Shown here: piece by piece, positions 9,435-18,036 of the stretch
How positions within the stretch are numbered: the stretch's first letter is position 1
Layout: each line of letters begins with the position of its first letter
DNA from: CBDBZL01 sp965213545
GTDB taxonomy: Bacteria; Pseudomonadota; Alphaproteobacteria; Sphingomonadales; Sphingomonadaceae
Reading direction: 5' to 3'
Assembly: GCA_965213545.1 (NCBI GenBank)
Contig: CBDBZL010000001.1
Coordinates: 186,001-250,000 of the forward strand
DNA: 64,000 nt
Notes under the pieces: model-generated
Seen by the model: only the letters and a program-made list of their open reading frames with translations
What the model was told of the DNA's origin: nothing
The model's database searches: none
Made by a program: the position numbers and the translations under genes

Positions 9435-9511
9435 CACAGGCCGGCCCCTGATAGGGAAGCCGCAGGCCGCTGTCGCGCACAATAGCGGTGAGGATCCGCA
9501 AGCGCGGCGGG

Positions 9512-10315
9512 TCAGCTGTGCCCGCTGGCACGCAGGACGTCCTGCCGGTCGCGCGCATCGAGCAGCGCCGATCCGGAAGCACGGCCCTGAACGATCCATG
9601 AGACTGCGAAGGCTGTCATCGCGACCGCTTCCATCCAGAACACCAGCCCGCATTCCTGAGTCCAGCGCAAATCGATCACCCCGGCCAGGCCGATCGCCCC
9701 CATCGCGCCAAGAATGGCAACGCCACTCGCCCGGTAGATCGCATTGCGGCGGCGTTTGGCTGGATTTGCAACGCTACTGCCATTCGCCCGTTGATGCGGT
9801 TCGAGTTTGGTAAAGACGAACAAGCAGAAGAACGCCAAGGTCAGGAAAAGGACGGCCGCGGCAACGAGGTGAAAGAGCGGGCTTGCCGCCTCGAGCCAGC
9901 CGGGCGGCGCGCATTGCGGCCCCGTCAATGCACCGACCCGCTCGCGGCACAGCTCCTGCCATCCGCGATGTGGGAACAGGGCAAGAAGTAGCGCGCAGAT
10001 GCCGGCAATCGACGCCAGCCGAGCCACTTTGGGGTGCCAGCCGCGATAGGCGAGCAACAGCGCACCGATGAAGACGATCGCTCCGGTGTATAGTTCGCCG
10101 AGCATAAATGGCTCATAATGGTAAGCACTTATCGACGGGCGCACACGGCCAAGCGCAAGCCCGCCAAGCCCCAAAATTACGGGCAATCCCAGCGCGACAT
10201 AGCCAACCAGTGAGGCCAGGCGGCGCTGGTCGAACCGCAGTTTGGGATTGCGCGCATAAGGGTACGAGGCGGCGGCCTGGTAGCGATCGGCTCCGATTTC
10301 GAGCGGCGATTCCAT
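9512..10315 (-). CDS. Multi-spanning membrane protein of unknown function
   Basis: A 267-residue protein with about seven hydrophobic segments (near residues 35-55, 70-90, 95-115, 140-165, 195-215 and 225-245). A recognisable extracytoplasmic signature, SISAYHYEPFMLGELYTGAI, is followed by YRGWHPKVARLASIAGI. The SISAYxxxxxxxxYxGA pattern recurs in uncharacterised bacterial membrane proteins, but I cannot name a function. It lies between the DASS permease and tRNA-Leu, all on the minus strand. Confidence 0.65.
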   Translation of the reverse strand: MESPLEIGADRYQAAASYPYARNPKLRFDQRRLASLVGYVALGLPVILGLGGLALGRVRPSISAYHYEPFMLGELYTGAIVFIGALLLAYRGWHPKVARLASIAGICALLLALFPHRGWQELCRERVGALTGPQCAPPGWLEAASPLFHLVAAAVLFLTLAFFCLFVFTKLEPHQRANGSSVANPAKRRRNAIYRASGVAILGAMGAIGLAGVIDLRWTQECGLVFWMEAVAMTAFAVSWIVQGRASGSALLDARDRQDVLRASGHS

Positions 10316-10447
10316 AACCGGGTCTCCTCGTTCGACATCGGAGCCGTGCCGGGGTTCGGGCTAGCTCTTGCGCGTTGGTCAGCCTGGCCAGCCGCAGCTG
10401 TTCCGAACGGCGCCATATCGCCATCATTTGGCAGACCACAAAGGCGA

Positions 10448-10532
10448 TGGTGCCCCCGGCCGGACTCGAACCGGCACTTCCGAAGAAACTCGATTTTGAG
10501 TCGAGCGCGTCTACCAATTCCACCACGGGGGC
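10448..10532 (-). tRNA. tRNA-Leu (anticodon CAA)
   Basis: An 85-nt cloverleaf including an encoded CCA. The acceptor stem pairs GCCCCCG with CGGGGGC. The anticodon stem CTCGA/TCGAG encloses loop CTCAAAA with anticodon CAA, reading UUG. The T arm (GCCGG TTCGAGT CCGGC) is perfect, and a long variable arm typical of leucine tRNAs is present. Confidence 0.95.
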
Positions 10533-10596
10533 CCGCGAGCGGCAGCATGAGCGCCCGGTAGCGGCGCCAAGCCATCGGTTCAAGCGGCGGCCCGGG

Positions 10597-11415
10597 TCAA
10601 TTCTTGAGCGCCCCGGCGATCAGCTTGTGCAGCCGCGAATGCAGCGGATCATTGCCGGCGATCACCTCTTCGTCGCAAACGGGAAGCGAACGCCCCCGGT
10701 AGTCGGTGACAAAGCCGCCCGCCTCGCGCACCAAGAGGCAGCCCGCAGCAGTGTCCCAGGGCGATAGCGCGCTTTCCCAGAAACCGTCGAACCGCCCTGC
10801 CGCGACCCAGGCAAGATCGAGCGAGGCGGCACCGAAACGCCGGATCCCCGCCACCTGCGGGCCGAGCACGCCGAACACCCTTGCCCATTCGGCGAAATCC
10901 CCGTGGCCCTGATAGGGCGTGCCCGTGGCGATCAGCGCGTCGGCGAGCTGACGCCGCCCCGAGACCCTTAGCCGGGCATCCTGCAGCCAGGCGCCACGCG
11001 TTTTCTCGGCCCAGAAGGTCTCGTCGGTGATCGGCTGATAGATCAGCCCGGCCACCACCTCACCCCAGCCACTGCCGGGCTTGGGCTCCTGGACCGCGAT
11101 CGACACCGCGAAATGCGGGATGGCATGCAGGAAATTGCTGGTCCCATCGAGCGGATCGACAATCCAGCGCGGACGTGTCGGATCGCCTTCGATGATGCCT
11201 GCCTCCTCCAGCACGAAGCCCCAGTCGGGCCTGGCATGAAGCAGTTCGTCATAAATCGTGCGCTCGGCCTGGCGGTCTGCGCGGCTGACAAAGTCGGACG
11301 GACCCTTGCGCGAGACTTGGAGCTGTTCGACCTCGCCGAAATCCCGGCGCAACTTGCCCCCCGCCTTGCGCGCGGCCTTTTCCATGACGCGGATGAGACC
11401 GGTGACGATCGCCAT
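10597..11415 (-). CDS. Inositol-monophosphatase-family protein
   Basis: A Mg-dependent phosphatase of the IMPase/SuhB/CysQ superfamily. The metal-site motifs are present: a Glu pair at 70-71 (FVLEEAG), the D87-P-L-D90-G-T signature (WIVDPLDGTSNFLHAIPHFAVS) and a late WDTAAGCLLVREAGG. Candidate substrates are inositol-1-phosphate or 3'-phosphoadenosine phosphates; the sequence does not separate them. The usual Gly before the Glu pair is replaced by Leu. The gene lies 49 bp downstream of efp on the same strand, a pairing common in sphingomonads. Start 11415 gives MAIVTGLIRVMEKAA and 272 residues. Confidence 0.88.
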   Translation of the reverse strand: MAIVTGLIRVMEKAARKAGGKLRRDFGEVEQLQVSRKGPSDFVSRADRQAERTIYDELLHARPDWGFVLEEAGIIEGDPTRPRWIVDPLDGTSNFLHAIPHFAVSIAVQEPKPGSGWGEVVAGLIYQPITDETFWAEKTRGAWLQDARLRVSGRRQLADALIATGTPYQGHGDFAEWARVFGVLGPQVAGIRRFGAASLDLAWVAAGRFDGFWESALSPWDTAAGCLLVREAGGFVTDYRGRSLPVCDEEVIAGNDPLHSRLHKLIAGALKN

Positions 11416-11464
11416 GTCAGAGCGGGCGGCGCGTATCGAGCGACGGCTTGCGCATCGGCCTGCC

Positions 11465-12028
11465 CTACCCCGCCTTGCTCACATAGGTGCGCTCGTAGAC
11501 ATCGACCACGATCCGCGTGCCGCTTTCGATATGCGGCGGCACCATCACGCGCACGCCGTTCTCCAGCATCGCCGGCTTGTAGCTCGACGACGCGGTCTGG
11601 CCCTTGATCACCGCATCGGCCTCGACGATCACCGCCTCGACCTGCTCGGGCAGCGCCACGCTGATCGGCTTTTCGTCCCATAGCTCGAGCGTGACATCCA
11701 TGCCGTCTTCCAGAAACTCGGCCGCGTCGCCAAGAAGATCACGCGGTAGATTGATCTGCTCGTATGTCTCTTTGTCCATGAAGACAAGCATATCGCTCTC
11801 GGCATAGAGATACTGGAAGTCCTGCGTATCCAGCCGAACCTTCTCCACCGTATCGGCGGAGCGAAAGCGCACGTTGGTCTTGCGCCCGTCCTGCAGGTTC
11901 TTCATCTCGACCTGCATATAGGCCCCGCCCTTGCCAGGCTGGGTATGCTGGATCTTGGCCACCTTCCAGATACCGCCTTCATATTCGAGAATATTACCGG
12001 GGCGGATGTCAACACCGGAGATTTTCAT
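11465..12028 (-). CDS. efp: Translation elongation factor P
   Basis: Relieves ribosome stalling at polyproline stretches by binding between the P and E sites. The 187-residue protein has all three domains: a KOW-like N-terminus (MKISGVDIRPGNILEYEGG), a middle OB domain (YLYAESDMLVFMDKETYEQI) and a C-terminal OB domain (TASSSYKPAMLENGVRVMVPPHI). The domain I loop QPGKGGAY carries Lys33, the residue beta-lysylated in the EpmA/EpmB type. No epmA or epmB is in the window. It lies upstream of the IMPase-family gene. Confidence 0.96.
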   Translation of the reverse strand: MKISGVDIRPGNILEYEGGIWKVAKIQHTQPGKGGAYMQVEMKNLQDGRKTNVRFRSADTVEKVRLDTQDFQYLYAESDMLVFMDKETYEQINLPRDLLGDAAEFLEDGMDVTLELWDEKPISVALPEQVEAVIVEADAVIKGQTASSSYKPAMLENGVRVMVPPHIESGTRIVVDVYERTYVSKAG

Positions 12029-12150
12029 GCGCAGCAGGCTTTCATTTGAGGTCGGACAGATGGCACAGAATAGCGAGCGCCCTAGACCGGCTTCGGGAAG
12101 TGGGCAACCGGGGGGCCTGACGGGCAGCGGCGCCAGCTGACGATTTTGCA

Positions 12151-12171
12151 GGGTTAATCTTTTTGTAACCC
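12151..12171. promoter_or_regulatory. GGGTTA/TAACCC dyad upstream of a secreted protein gene
   Basis: Perfect 6-bp inverted arms separated by 9 bp (ATCTTTTTG), centred 32 bp before the ATG at 12193. The core TTAA-N7-GTAA resembles a degenerate CtrA half-site pair. It could be an operator or part of a promoter; nothing in the sequence decides. Confidence 0.3.
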
Positions 12172-12192
12172 TCGGGCAGCTATGGAACCTCG

Positions 12193-12552
12193 ATGAGACG
12201 CGCCTTCTTCAACGCGCTTGCTGCGCTGGGTCTTGCGGTGCTTTCCTTCGCAGCGCTGCCCGCGGTGGCACAGGGTCCGATCGGTACGCTGGCGCGCGGT
12301 GCCTATGTCTGCGAGCTGCCCGGCGATGCGCAGGGGAACGCGGGCGTTGTCCAGGAGGATCGCAGCTTCACCGTCCTCAATGCCTCACGCTACCGGTCTT
12401 CGGGCGGTGGGGGCACATATCTCCGCCGCGAAGCCGTTGTCGAGATAACCACCGGGCCGCTGGCCGGAGATCGCTTCGCCGTCGTTTCGGAGCGGTTTTT
12501 GCGTTTGATGGAGGGAGAGAAGCCCGGACGAATGCGCTGTGTGAGGCGCTGA
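12193..12552 (+). CDS. Small secreted protein of unknown function
   Basis: A 119-residue protein with a Sec signal peptide (MRRAFFNALAALGLAVLSFA to PAVAQ, cleavage near residue 26). The mature part contains GAYVCELPGDAQGNAG and ends MRCVRR, so two cysteines could pair in the periplasm. The fold looks like a small beta-rich domain. The pattern is not one I can name. It is transcribed on its own between two minus-strand genes and has a symmetrical element just upstream. Confidence 0.7.
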   Translation: MRRAFFNALAALGLAVLSFAALPAVAQGPIGTLARGAYVCELPGDAQGNAGVVQEDRSFTVLNASRYRSSGGGGTYLRREAVVEITTGPLAGDRFAVVSERFLRLMEGEKPGRMRCVRR

Positions 12553-12677
12553 CGGGGACGTGTTGTCCCGTAATCAAGGCCCAAGAACGACCTTCGAAAG
12601 TAGCCTGAGCAGACGACCGACACGTTAGATCGCCACGAGCCCGGTGCCACGAACCAGGCATTGGTGTGCCGCCGGGA

Positions 12678-13361
12678 CTATTTCTGCTTCAGCAAAGGAT
12701 AGGGGTTAAGCGCGGTTGCAGGCTCCCACCATTGCGCGTCGGGCGCGGTACGCAAAATGGCGAAATGCAGATGCGGTTCTTCCGGATCGGCGCGGCCTGT
12801 CGAGCCCACCGTCCCCAATCGCTGGCCGCGCCTGACCTTCTGCCCCTCGGTCAGCCCGGGTGCATATTCGGCGAGATGGGCATAGTAATAGATCGTCTCG
12901 CGATCATTCGAGCGGACATAAACGGAATTCCCACCCACAGCGCTTTCGAACAGGCGCTCGATCACCCCCGGCGCCGCTGCAACCACGCTGGTGCCAGCAG
13001 GTGCCATGATGTCGAGCGCTTCGTGAAGCCGGCTGCCGCCACCGCGTTCGTCGCTGAAACTGTCGACGAGATCATCGGGGCGCACGTTCAGAACGGGCAC
13101 GATAAGTTGCACCACCTCGCGACGCGCCGGGGGAAGAACATCGCGCGCCGGCGGAGCAGGTTCGATCGGCGGGCTCGCCGTCGCGCCGTCATCCTTGGTT
13201 TCCTGTGGGTTCGTGCTGTCATCGGCGGGGGTGGCGGACGCGCCCGTCCGATCGATCCCCTCGCTTCCCATCCCCACATACATCGTGCCGAAAACGATCC
13301 AGGCCGCCGATGTAATCGTGGCGCTGGCAACGATGGTCAGCGCCCGGTCCGCCCAGTTCAC
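12678..13361 (-). CDS. Membrane-anchored M23-family peptidase
   Basis: Probable zinc endopeptidase, or peptidoglycan-binding regulator, of the LytM/M23 family. I chose GTG 13361 (GAGG about 10 bases upstream), giving 227 residues. The frame is open to 13637, but that upstream part is Arg-rich and not family-like. One membrane segment (ALTIVASATITSAAWIVFG) is followed by an acidic/Pro linker, then the M23 domain: HEALDIMAP supplies the HxxxD ligand pair and EPHLHFAIL supplies HxH, so the zinc site looks intact. Confidence 0.82.
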   Translation of the reverse strand: MNWADRALTIVASATITSAAWIVFGTMYVGMGSEGIDRTGASATPADDSTNPQETKDDGATASPPIEPAPPARDVLPPARREVVQLIVPVLNVRPDDLVDSFSDERGGGSRLHEALDIMAPAGTSVVAAAPGVIERLFESAVGGNSVYVRSNDRETIYYYAHLAEYAPGLTEGQKVRRGQRLGTVGSTGRADPEEPHLHFAILRTAPDAQWWEPATALNPYPLLKQK

Positions 13362-13714
13362 GCTCGCTGACCTCGTCCGGCGGTCACCGATCGGAAATCC
13401 GGTAGAATCCTTACTCTTAAGCCCCGGACTACCCTGCCGCCAATGCGCTGCCGGTCTCCTGGCACCAACGAGCCGCCTCGCGCATTTTCGAGCCTGACAG
13501 ATCTTTGCGGCTTCCCGGCGACTTGCTTCGGCCCGTCCGGCAGCAACCCGGGCAGCCCACCCTTGCCCCAGGTAGCAGCTGTTTTCGCAGCATCCTGATT
13601 GATCCAACCGGCCCCCGCCGCGAAACCGGTTCTGCATGGCATCGGAAGCCGGACAAAGCTCCGGATCAATCCCTCAGCTGGTTGGATAATCATATGCACA
13701 CGGCGGATGATACC
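13362..13714. other. Gene-poor interval between thiE and the M23 peptidase
   Basis: Open frames of 75 to 113 codons exist on the minus strand (for example 13429-13656), but their products are Arg/Gly-rich and I recognise none. Imperfect inverted sequences (GATTGATCC near 13595 against GGATCAATC near 13665, and ATCCAACC against GGTTGGAT near 13680) suggest RNA structure below thiE. No clear terminator with a T tract is seen. Confidence 0.35.
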
Positions 13715-14353
13715 CTATTTGCGGGGTTTCGCCATCACTTCGGCGAAGGCGCGTACCGCCGCCGCCTCGTCTTCGCTGCCCCAGATGGCGTTGCTGGCGG
13801 CAATGAAATCCGCCCCCGCATCAATCAACGAACCTGCGTTCGACGCGGTTATTCCACCGATCGCGACGCAGGGAAGCTCGAACAATCCGCTCCACCATTT
13901 AAGGATTGCCGGGTCAGCGCGACGTTCGCTGGATTTGGTGGCGCTGGGGAAGAATGCGCCGAAGGCCACGTAATCCGCGCCGCTGTCGCCCGCTTCCATC
14001 GCCAGGTGCCTGCTCGCATGGCAGGTGACACCGATCTGCGCGTCGTGCCCCAACGCCTCGCGCGCGGTGCGGGGGTCGCCATCATCCTGGCCCAGATGAA
14101 CCCCGTCCGCTCCGATGCGCCGGGCAAGCGCCACGTTGTCATTGACAAAAAACGCCACTTCATGTGCGGCACAGATTTCCTGCAGCGGGCCGGCCAGCCG
14201 CGCTGCCTCATGCTGGTCGACGCCCTTCACGCGAAACTGGAACGCAGCAACCGGACCCCCGGTCAACGCGCGTTCGAGACGCTGGGGGAAGGCGCCTGAG
14301 ACATCGACTGGCGAGATCAGATAGAGCTGGCAGGCGGGCGAAGCGATGGTCAT
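13715..14353 (-). CDS. thiE: Thiamine phosphate synthase ThiE
   Basis: Joins the thiazole and pyrimidine moieties (THZ-P and HMP-PP) to make thiamine phosphate. The 212-residue TIM barrel shows the family pattern: QFRVKGVD, the pyrophosphate-binding FFVNDNVALARRIGADGVHLGQDD, and the glycine loop CVAIGGITASNAGSLIDAGADFIA. Other thiamine genes are not adjacent. It diverges from rmlA across 237 bp. Start 14353 gives MTIASPACQLYLI. Confidence 0.92.
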   Translation of the reverse strand: MTIASPACQLYLISPVDVSGAFPQRLERALTGGPVAAFQFRVKGVDQHEAARLAGPLQEICAAHEVAFFVNDNVALARRIGADGVHLGQDDGDPRTAREALGHDAQIGVTCHASRHLAMEAGDSGADYVAFGAFFPSATKSSERRADPAILKWWSGLFELPCVAIGGITASNAGSLIDAGADFIAASNAIWGSEDEAAAVRAFAEVMAKPRK

Positions 14354-14590
14354 GATCGGCTAGCCACCTAGTCACTCGATGCTTGCAGGCCAAGCCTTGC
14401 CGCGACGATTCCGGACGGTCCGCCCTAGCGCATAATAATCACGCGCGCCTGGCTCGCTTTCCCGTAAGACCGACACCGCCCCCACCCTCCCTGACCTACA
14501 TGGCAAGGCGCTTGACCCCCATTGTTTATGCTGCAAAGCGCGGTGCCTCGCAGCGTCCCCGGGGCGCGGCGCAGCAGGGGAACGAGCATC

Positions 14591-15475
14591 GTGGCACAGC
14601 CCTTACGCAAGGGTATCATCCTGGCGGGCGGCTCGGGGACACGTCTTTACCCGCTGACCAGGGGCGTCTCCAAGCAGCTGATGCCGGTCTACGACAAGCC
14701 GATGATCTACTATCCGCTAAGCACCCTCATGCTTGCCGGGATCCGCGATATCCTTGTCATTACCACGCCGCATGATGCCGAACAGTTCGAGCGGGTTCTG
14801 GGCGACGGCTCGGCGTTCGGAACGGCGATATCCTATGCTGTCCAGCCAAGCCCCGATGGCCTGGCGCAGGCTTATCATATTGGTGCCGATTTTCTTGGCG
14901 GAGCGCACAGCGCGCTCGTTCTAGGGGATAACATCTTCTACGGCCACGGTCTGCCCGAACTGCTGGGTGACGCCAGCGCACGAAAAAGCGGTGCCAGCGT
15001 CTTTGCTTACCGGGTGAACGATCCGCACGCCTATGGCGTGGTTGCCTTCGATGAGCAGGGGTTGGCCACGTCGATCGAGGAAAAGCCTGTCTCCCCCAAA
15101 TCGAATTACGCGGTAACCGGCCTATATTTCTACGATGATACCGTGGTCGAGCGCGCGCGCAGCCTGAAGCCATCGGCGCGCGGAGAACTCGAGATCACCG
15201 ACCTGAACCGGCTTTACATGAATGAGGGTGACCTCAACGTTTCCATCATGGGTCGCGGTTTTGCCTGGCTCGACACCGGCACGCACGGCTCGCTGCTCGA
15301 TGCGGGCACTTATGTGCGCATCACCGAGGAGCGGCAGGGCCTCAAAATCTGCTGTCCCGAAGAGATCGCCTGGCGTCAGCGATTCATCGACGATGAGGGC
15401 CTGGCGAGGATCGCCGAGCCGCTGCGCAAGTCGGGATACGGCGAATATCTGATGCAATTGCTCGAGAACGGGTAA
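14591..15475 (+). CDS. rmlA: Glucose-1-phosphate thymidylyltransferase RmlA
   Basis: Makes dTDP-glucose from dTTP and glucose-1-phosphate, the first step to dTDP-L-rhamnose. GTG 14591 is preferred: it puts KGIILAGGSGTRLYPLT, the nucleotide-binding signature, seven residues from the start and gives the normal length (294). A purine-rich AGGGGAACGA lies upstream. Further family motifs are GVSKQLMPVYDKPMIYYPL, LVLGDNIFYGHG, IEEKPVSPKSNYAVTGLYFYD and WLDTGTHGSLLDA. It heads the four-gene operon; rmlC follows after 6 bp. Confidence 0.95.
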   Translation: MAQPLRKGIILAGGSGTRLYPLTRGVSKQLMPVYDKPMIYYPLSTLMLAGIRDILVITTPHDAEQFERVLGDGSAFGTAISYAVQPSPDGLAQAYHIGADFLGGAHSALVLGDNIFYGHGLPELLGDASARKSGASVFAYRVNDPHAYGVVAFDEQGLATSIEEKPVSPKSNYAVTGLYFYDDTVVERARSLKPSARGELEITDLNRLYMNEGDLNVSIMGRGFAWLDTGTHGSLLDAGTYVRITEERQGLKICCPEEIAWRQRFIDDEGLARIAEPLRKSGYGEYLMQLLENG

Positions 15476-15481
15476 GGCTCG

Positions 15482-16027
15482 GTGAATATCGTCGAATGCG
15501 CCATACCCGGTCCGCTGATCATCGAGCCAGCCGTGTTCGGCGATGAGCGCGGGTTTTTTCTGGAAAGCTGGAACGCCCGCACCTTCGCGCAGAATGGGCT
15601 CGACCTCGATTTCGTTCAGGACAACCACTCGCGCTCGCAAAAGGGCGTGTTGCGCGGTCTGCATTTTCAGAACCCGGGTGCGCAAGGCAAGCTGGTGCGA
15701 GTTACGCGAGGGGCGGTTTTCGACGTTGCGCTGGACCTGCGCCGCTCGTCGCCCCATTTCGGCCGTTGGGCATCGGTGACGCTTTCTGCGCAGAACAAGC
15801 GCTTGTTCTGGGTCCCCGAGGGTTTTGCCCATGGTTTCCTCACGCTCGAGGACGATACCGACTTTCTCTACAAGTGCACCGCGCCCTATGCGCCCGAAAA
15901 CGAGCATACGCTTGCCTGGGACGATCCCGACCTGGCCATCGCATGGCCGATTGCCGGCATGGACGTGCAATTGTCGCCCAAGGACCGCGACGGCGTGTCG
16001 CTCGAAGCCGTCAAGGCCTATACGTGA
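15482..16027 (+). CDS. rmlC: dTDP-4-dehydrorhamnose 3,5-epimerase RmlC
   Basis: Epimerises C3 and C5 of dTDP-4-keto-6-deoxyglucose. The 181-residue cupin starts at GTG 15482 (MNIVECAIPG). It has DERGFFLESWN, DNHSRSQKGVLRGLHFQ with catalytic His61, and VPEGFAHGFLTLED. The stop overlaps the GTG of rmlD (GTGA), implying translational coupling. Confidence 0.95.
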   Translation: MNIVECAIPGPLIIEPAVFGDERGFFLESWNARTFAQNGLDLDFVQDNHSRSQKGVLRGLHFQNPGAQGKLVRVTRGAVFDVALDLRRSSPHFGRWASVTLSAQNKRLFWVPEGFAHGFLTLEDDTDFLYKCTAPYAPENEHTLAWDDPDLAIAWPIAGMDVQLSPKDRDGVSLEAVKAYT

Positions 16028-16878
16028 AGGCGATTGTTACCGGGGCTTCGGGACAAGTGGGCGCGGCACTGGTCGCCTTGGTGCCGGCCGATATCACCCT
16101 TGTAGCGCTGGATCGGTCCGCGCTCGACCTGGCCGATTACGAGGCTGTGCAAGCGCGCATTCGTGCCGAGGCGCCCGATCTGGTGATTAACGCCGCTGCC
16201 TACACCGCCGTGGACCGCGCCGAAAGCGAAGAGAAGGCGGCGATGGCGATCAACGCGGGCGCGGTGGAGGCGATAGTCGCAGTATTGGACGAGACAGGCG
16301 GCAGGCTCGTCCATGTCTCGACCGATTTCGTGTTCGATGGCCGTTCGTCGAGGCCATACCGGCCCGGCGATGAGTCCGCGCCGCTGTCGGCTTATGGCCG
16401 CAGCAAGGCTGCGGGAGAACAGGCGCTACGTTCTCAGGACCTGCTGGTCCGCACCTCATGGGTATACGCTGCGGTCGGAACCAATTTCGTTCGCACGATG
16501 CTGCGGCTGATACGCGAACGAGACGAACTGCGGGTTGTTGTTGATCAGATCGGTTCACCGACTTGGGCGCACGGGCTTGCCCGAACGCTCTGGGCGCTAA
16601 CCGGAGCGGAGGCCTCGGGCATTTTTCACCATGCTGATTCGGGGGTCGCCAGTTGGTATGACTTCGCGGTCGCAATTCAGGAAGAGGCCTTCACGTTGGG
16701 GCTGATCGCAAAGACCGTGCCGATCCATCCGATCGGCTCATCCGACTACCCCACCCCCGCCGCCCGGCCGGCTTTTTCTCTGCTGGACTGCTCGAAAACG
16801 CGGGACCTTTTGGAAGACGGTCACATGCATTGGCGCGAGAACCTGCGGCGGATGCTCGAGGAGGTCACGGGTGACTGA
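16024..16878 (+). CDS. rmlD: dTDP-4-dehydrorhamnose reductase RmlD
   Basis: NAD(P)H-dependent last step to dTDP-L-rhamnose. GTG 16024 gives 284 residues beginning with the Rossmann fingerprint VTGASGQVG. Also seen are INAAAYTAVDRAE, VSTDFVFDG, and the short-chain dehydrogenase catalytic pair in YGRSKAAGE. It overlaps rmlC by 4 bp and rmlB by 8 bp. The frame is open upstream to 15766, but that part is a shadow of rmlC. Confidence 0.95.
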   Translation: MKAIVTGASGQVGAALVALVPADITLVALDRSALDLADYEAVQARIRAEAPDLVINAAAYTAVDRAESEEKAAMAINAGAVEAIVAVLDETGGRLVHVSTDFVFDGRSSRPYRPGDESAPLSAYGRSKAAGEQALRSQDLLVRTSWVYAAVGTNFVRTMLRLIRERDELRVVVDQIGSPTWAHGLARTLWALTGAEASGIFHHADSGVASWYDFAVAIQEEAFTLGLIAKTVPIHPIGSSDYPTPAARPAFSLLDCSKTRDLLEDGHMHWRENLRRMLEEVTGD

Positions 16879-17923
16879 TCTGCTGGTCACCGGAGGCGCG
16901 GGTTTTATCGGCGGCAATTTCGTTCACTATTGGTCGGCGAACCATCCAGACGACACGATCACCGTGCTTGATTGCCTGACCTATGCCGGCAACCGTTCCA
17001 CTTTGGCCGGCGCCGAGCGAACCGATCTGGTTGTCGGAAATATAGGGGACACCGATCTCGTCGAGCGGTTGCTCCGAGAGCGCGAGCTGACGACCATCGT
17101 TCACTTCGCTGCCGAAAGCCATGTCGATCGCTCGATCACCGGGCCCGATGCCTTTATCGAAACCAACATCCTTGGAACCAACAGCTTACTCAAGGCGGCG
17201 CGCAAGGTGTGGCTGGAAGGCAGCGGCAGGCCACATCGCTTTCATCATATCTCTACCGATGAGGTGTTCGGCTCGCTCGCCCCCGACGATCCGGCATTCA
17301 GTGAAACCACCCCTTACGCGCCAAACTCGCCCTATTCCGCCTCTAAGGCCGCGTCCGACCATCTGGTGCGCGCCTATCATCATACGTTCGGCCTGGAAGT
17401 CACGACCAGCAATTGCTCGAACAATTACGGTCCCTACCAATATCCTGAAAAGCTGATCCCGCTGTTCCTGCTCAACGCATTGTCCGGTCGCGATCTGCCG
17501 ATCTACGGCGACGGAATGAACGTGCGCGATTGGCTGCATGTCGAGGATCACTGTCGGGGTATCGAGGCTTGCCTGTCGCGCGGGCGGCCGGGAGAGACCT
17601 ATAACATCGGCGGGGGGGAGGAGTTGCCCAACCTGACGGTGATCGACCGCATCTGTGTGGAGGTCGACCGAGTGTTCGCCGAACAACCGGACCTGGCGGA
17701 ACGCTTTCCTGAGGCGCCCGCGGCCGGAGGTGAACCGACTGCTGAACTCAAGACCTTCGTCGAGGACAGGAAGGGCCACGATCGCCGCTATGCGATCGAC
17801 GAGACCAAGGCGCGCGCGGAACTGGGTTACCACCCCCATCATGATTTCACCGGGGGCCTTTCCGATACATTGGCTTGGTATCTGGACAATGAAGCTTGGT
17901 GGAAACCGCTTGTGCAACGTTGA
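16871..17923 (+). CDS. rmlB: dTDP-glucose 4,6-dehydratase RmlB
   Basis: NAD-dependent dehydration of dTDP-glucose. The 350-residue extended SDR starts at GTG 16871 with LLVTGGAGFIGGNFV. Catalytic motifs are HISTDEVFGSL (Thr-Asp-Glu) and YSASKAASD (Tyr and Lys), followed by SNNYGPYQYPEKLIPLF. It ends the operon, and a strong hairpin follows. The order A-C-D-B differs from the commonly drawn B-D-A-C order but is one of the known arrangements. Confidence 0.95.
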   Translation: MTDLLVTGGAGFIGGNFVHYWSANHPDDTITVLDCLTYAGNRSTLAGAERTDLVVGNIGDTDLVERLLRERELTTIVHFAAESHVDRSITGPDAFIETNILGTNSLLKAARKVWLEGSGRPHRFHHISTDEVFGSLAPDDPAFSETTPYAPNSPYSASKAASDHLVRAYHHTFGLEVTTSNCSNNYGPYQYPEKLIPLFLLNALSGRDLPIYGDGMNVRDWLHVEDHCRGIEACLSRGRPGETYNIGGGEELPNLTVIDRICVEVDRVFAEQPDLAERFPEAPAAGGEPTAELKTFVEDRKGHDRRYAIDETKARAELGYHPHHDFTGGLSDTLAWYLDNEAWWKPLVQR

Positions 17924-17930
17924 AAAATTC

Positions 17931-17978
17931 GGTCAGTAAGCGGGAGAATCTGCCGTTTGCTTTTCCCGCTTACTGACC
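17931..17978. terminator. Hairpin between the convergent rmlB and giant-protein genes
   Basis: Two perfectly complementary 15-bp arms (17931-17945 and 17964-17978) enclose an 18-nt loop. On the minus strand the stem is followed by GAATTTTTC, a plausible T tract, so it best terminates the giant gene. On the plus strand no T tract follows, so action on rmlB is less certain. Confidence 0.65.
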
Positions 17979-18036
17979 ACTGAATATTCACCGGAACCAG
18001 GTGCCGAACCGATTGATCTCCGGCAGCGTTGCTACT

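Noticed and set aside
13358..13699. A 113-codon minus-strand frame between thiE and the M23 gene
   Set aside because: Overlaps the upstream extension of the M23 frame; Arg/Gly-rich; no signal, domain or convincing ribosome-binding site.
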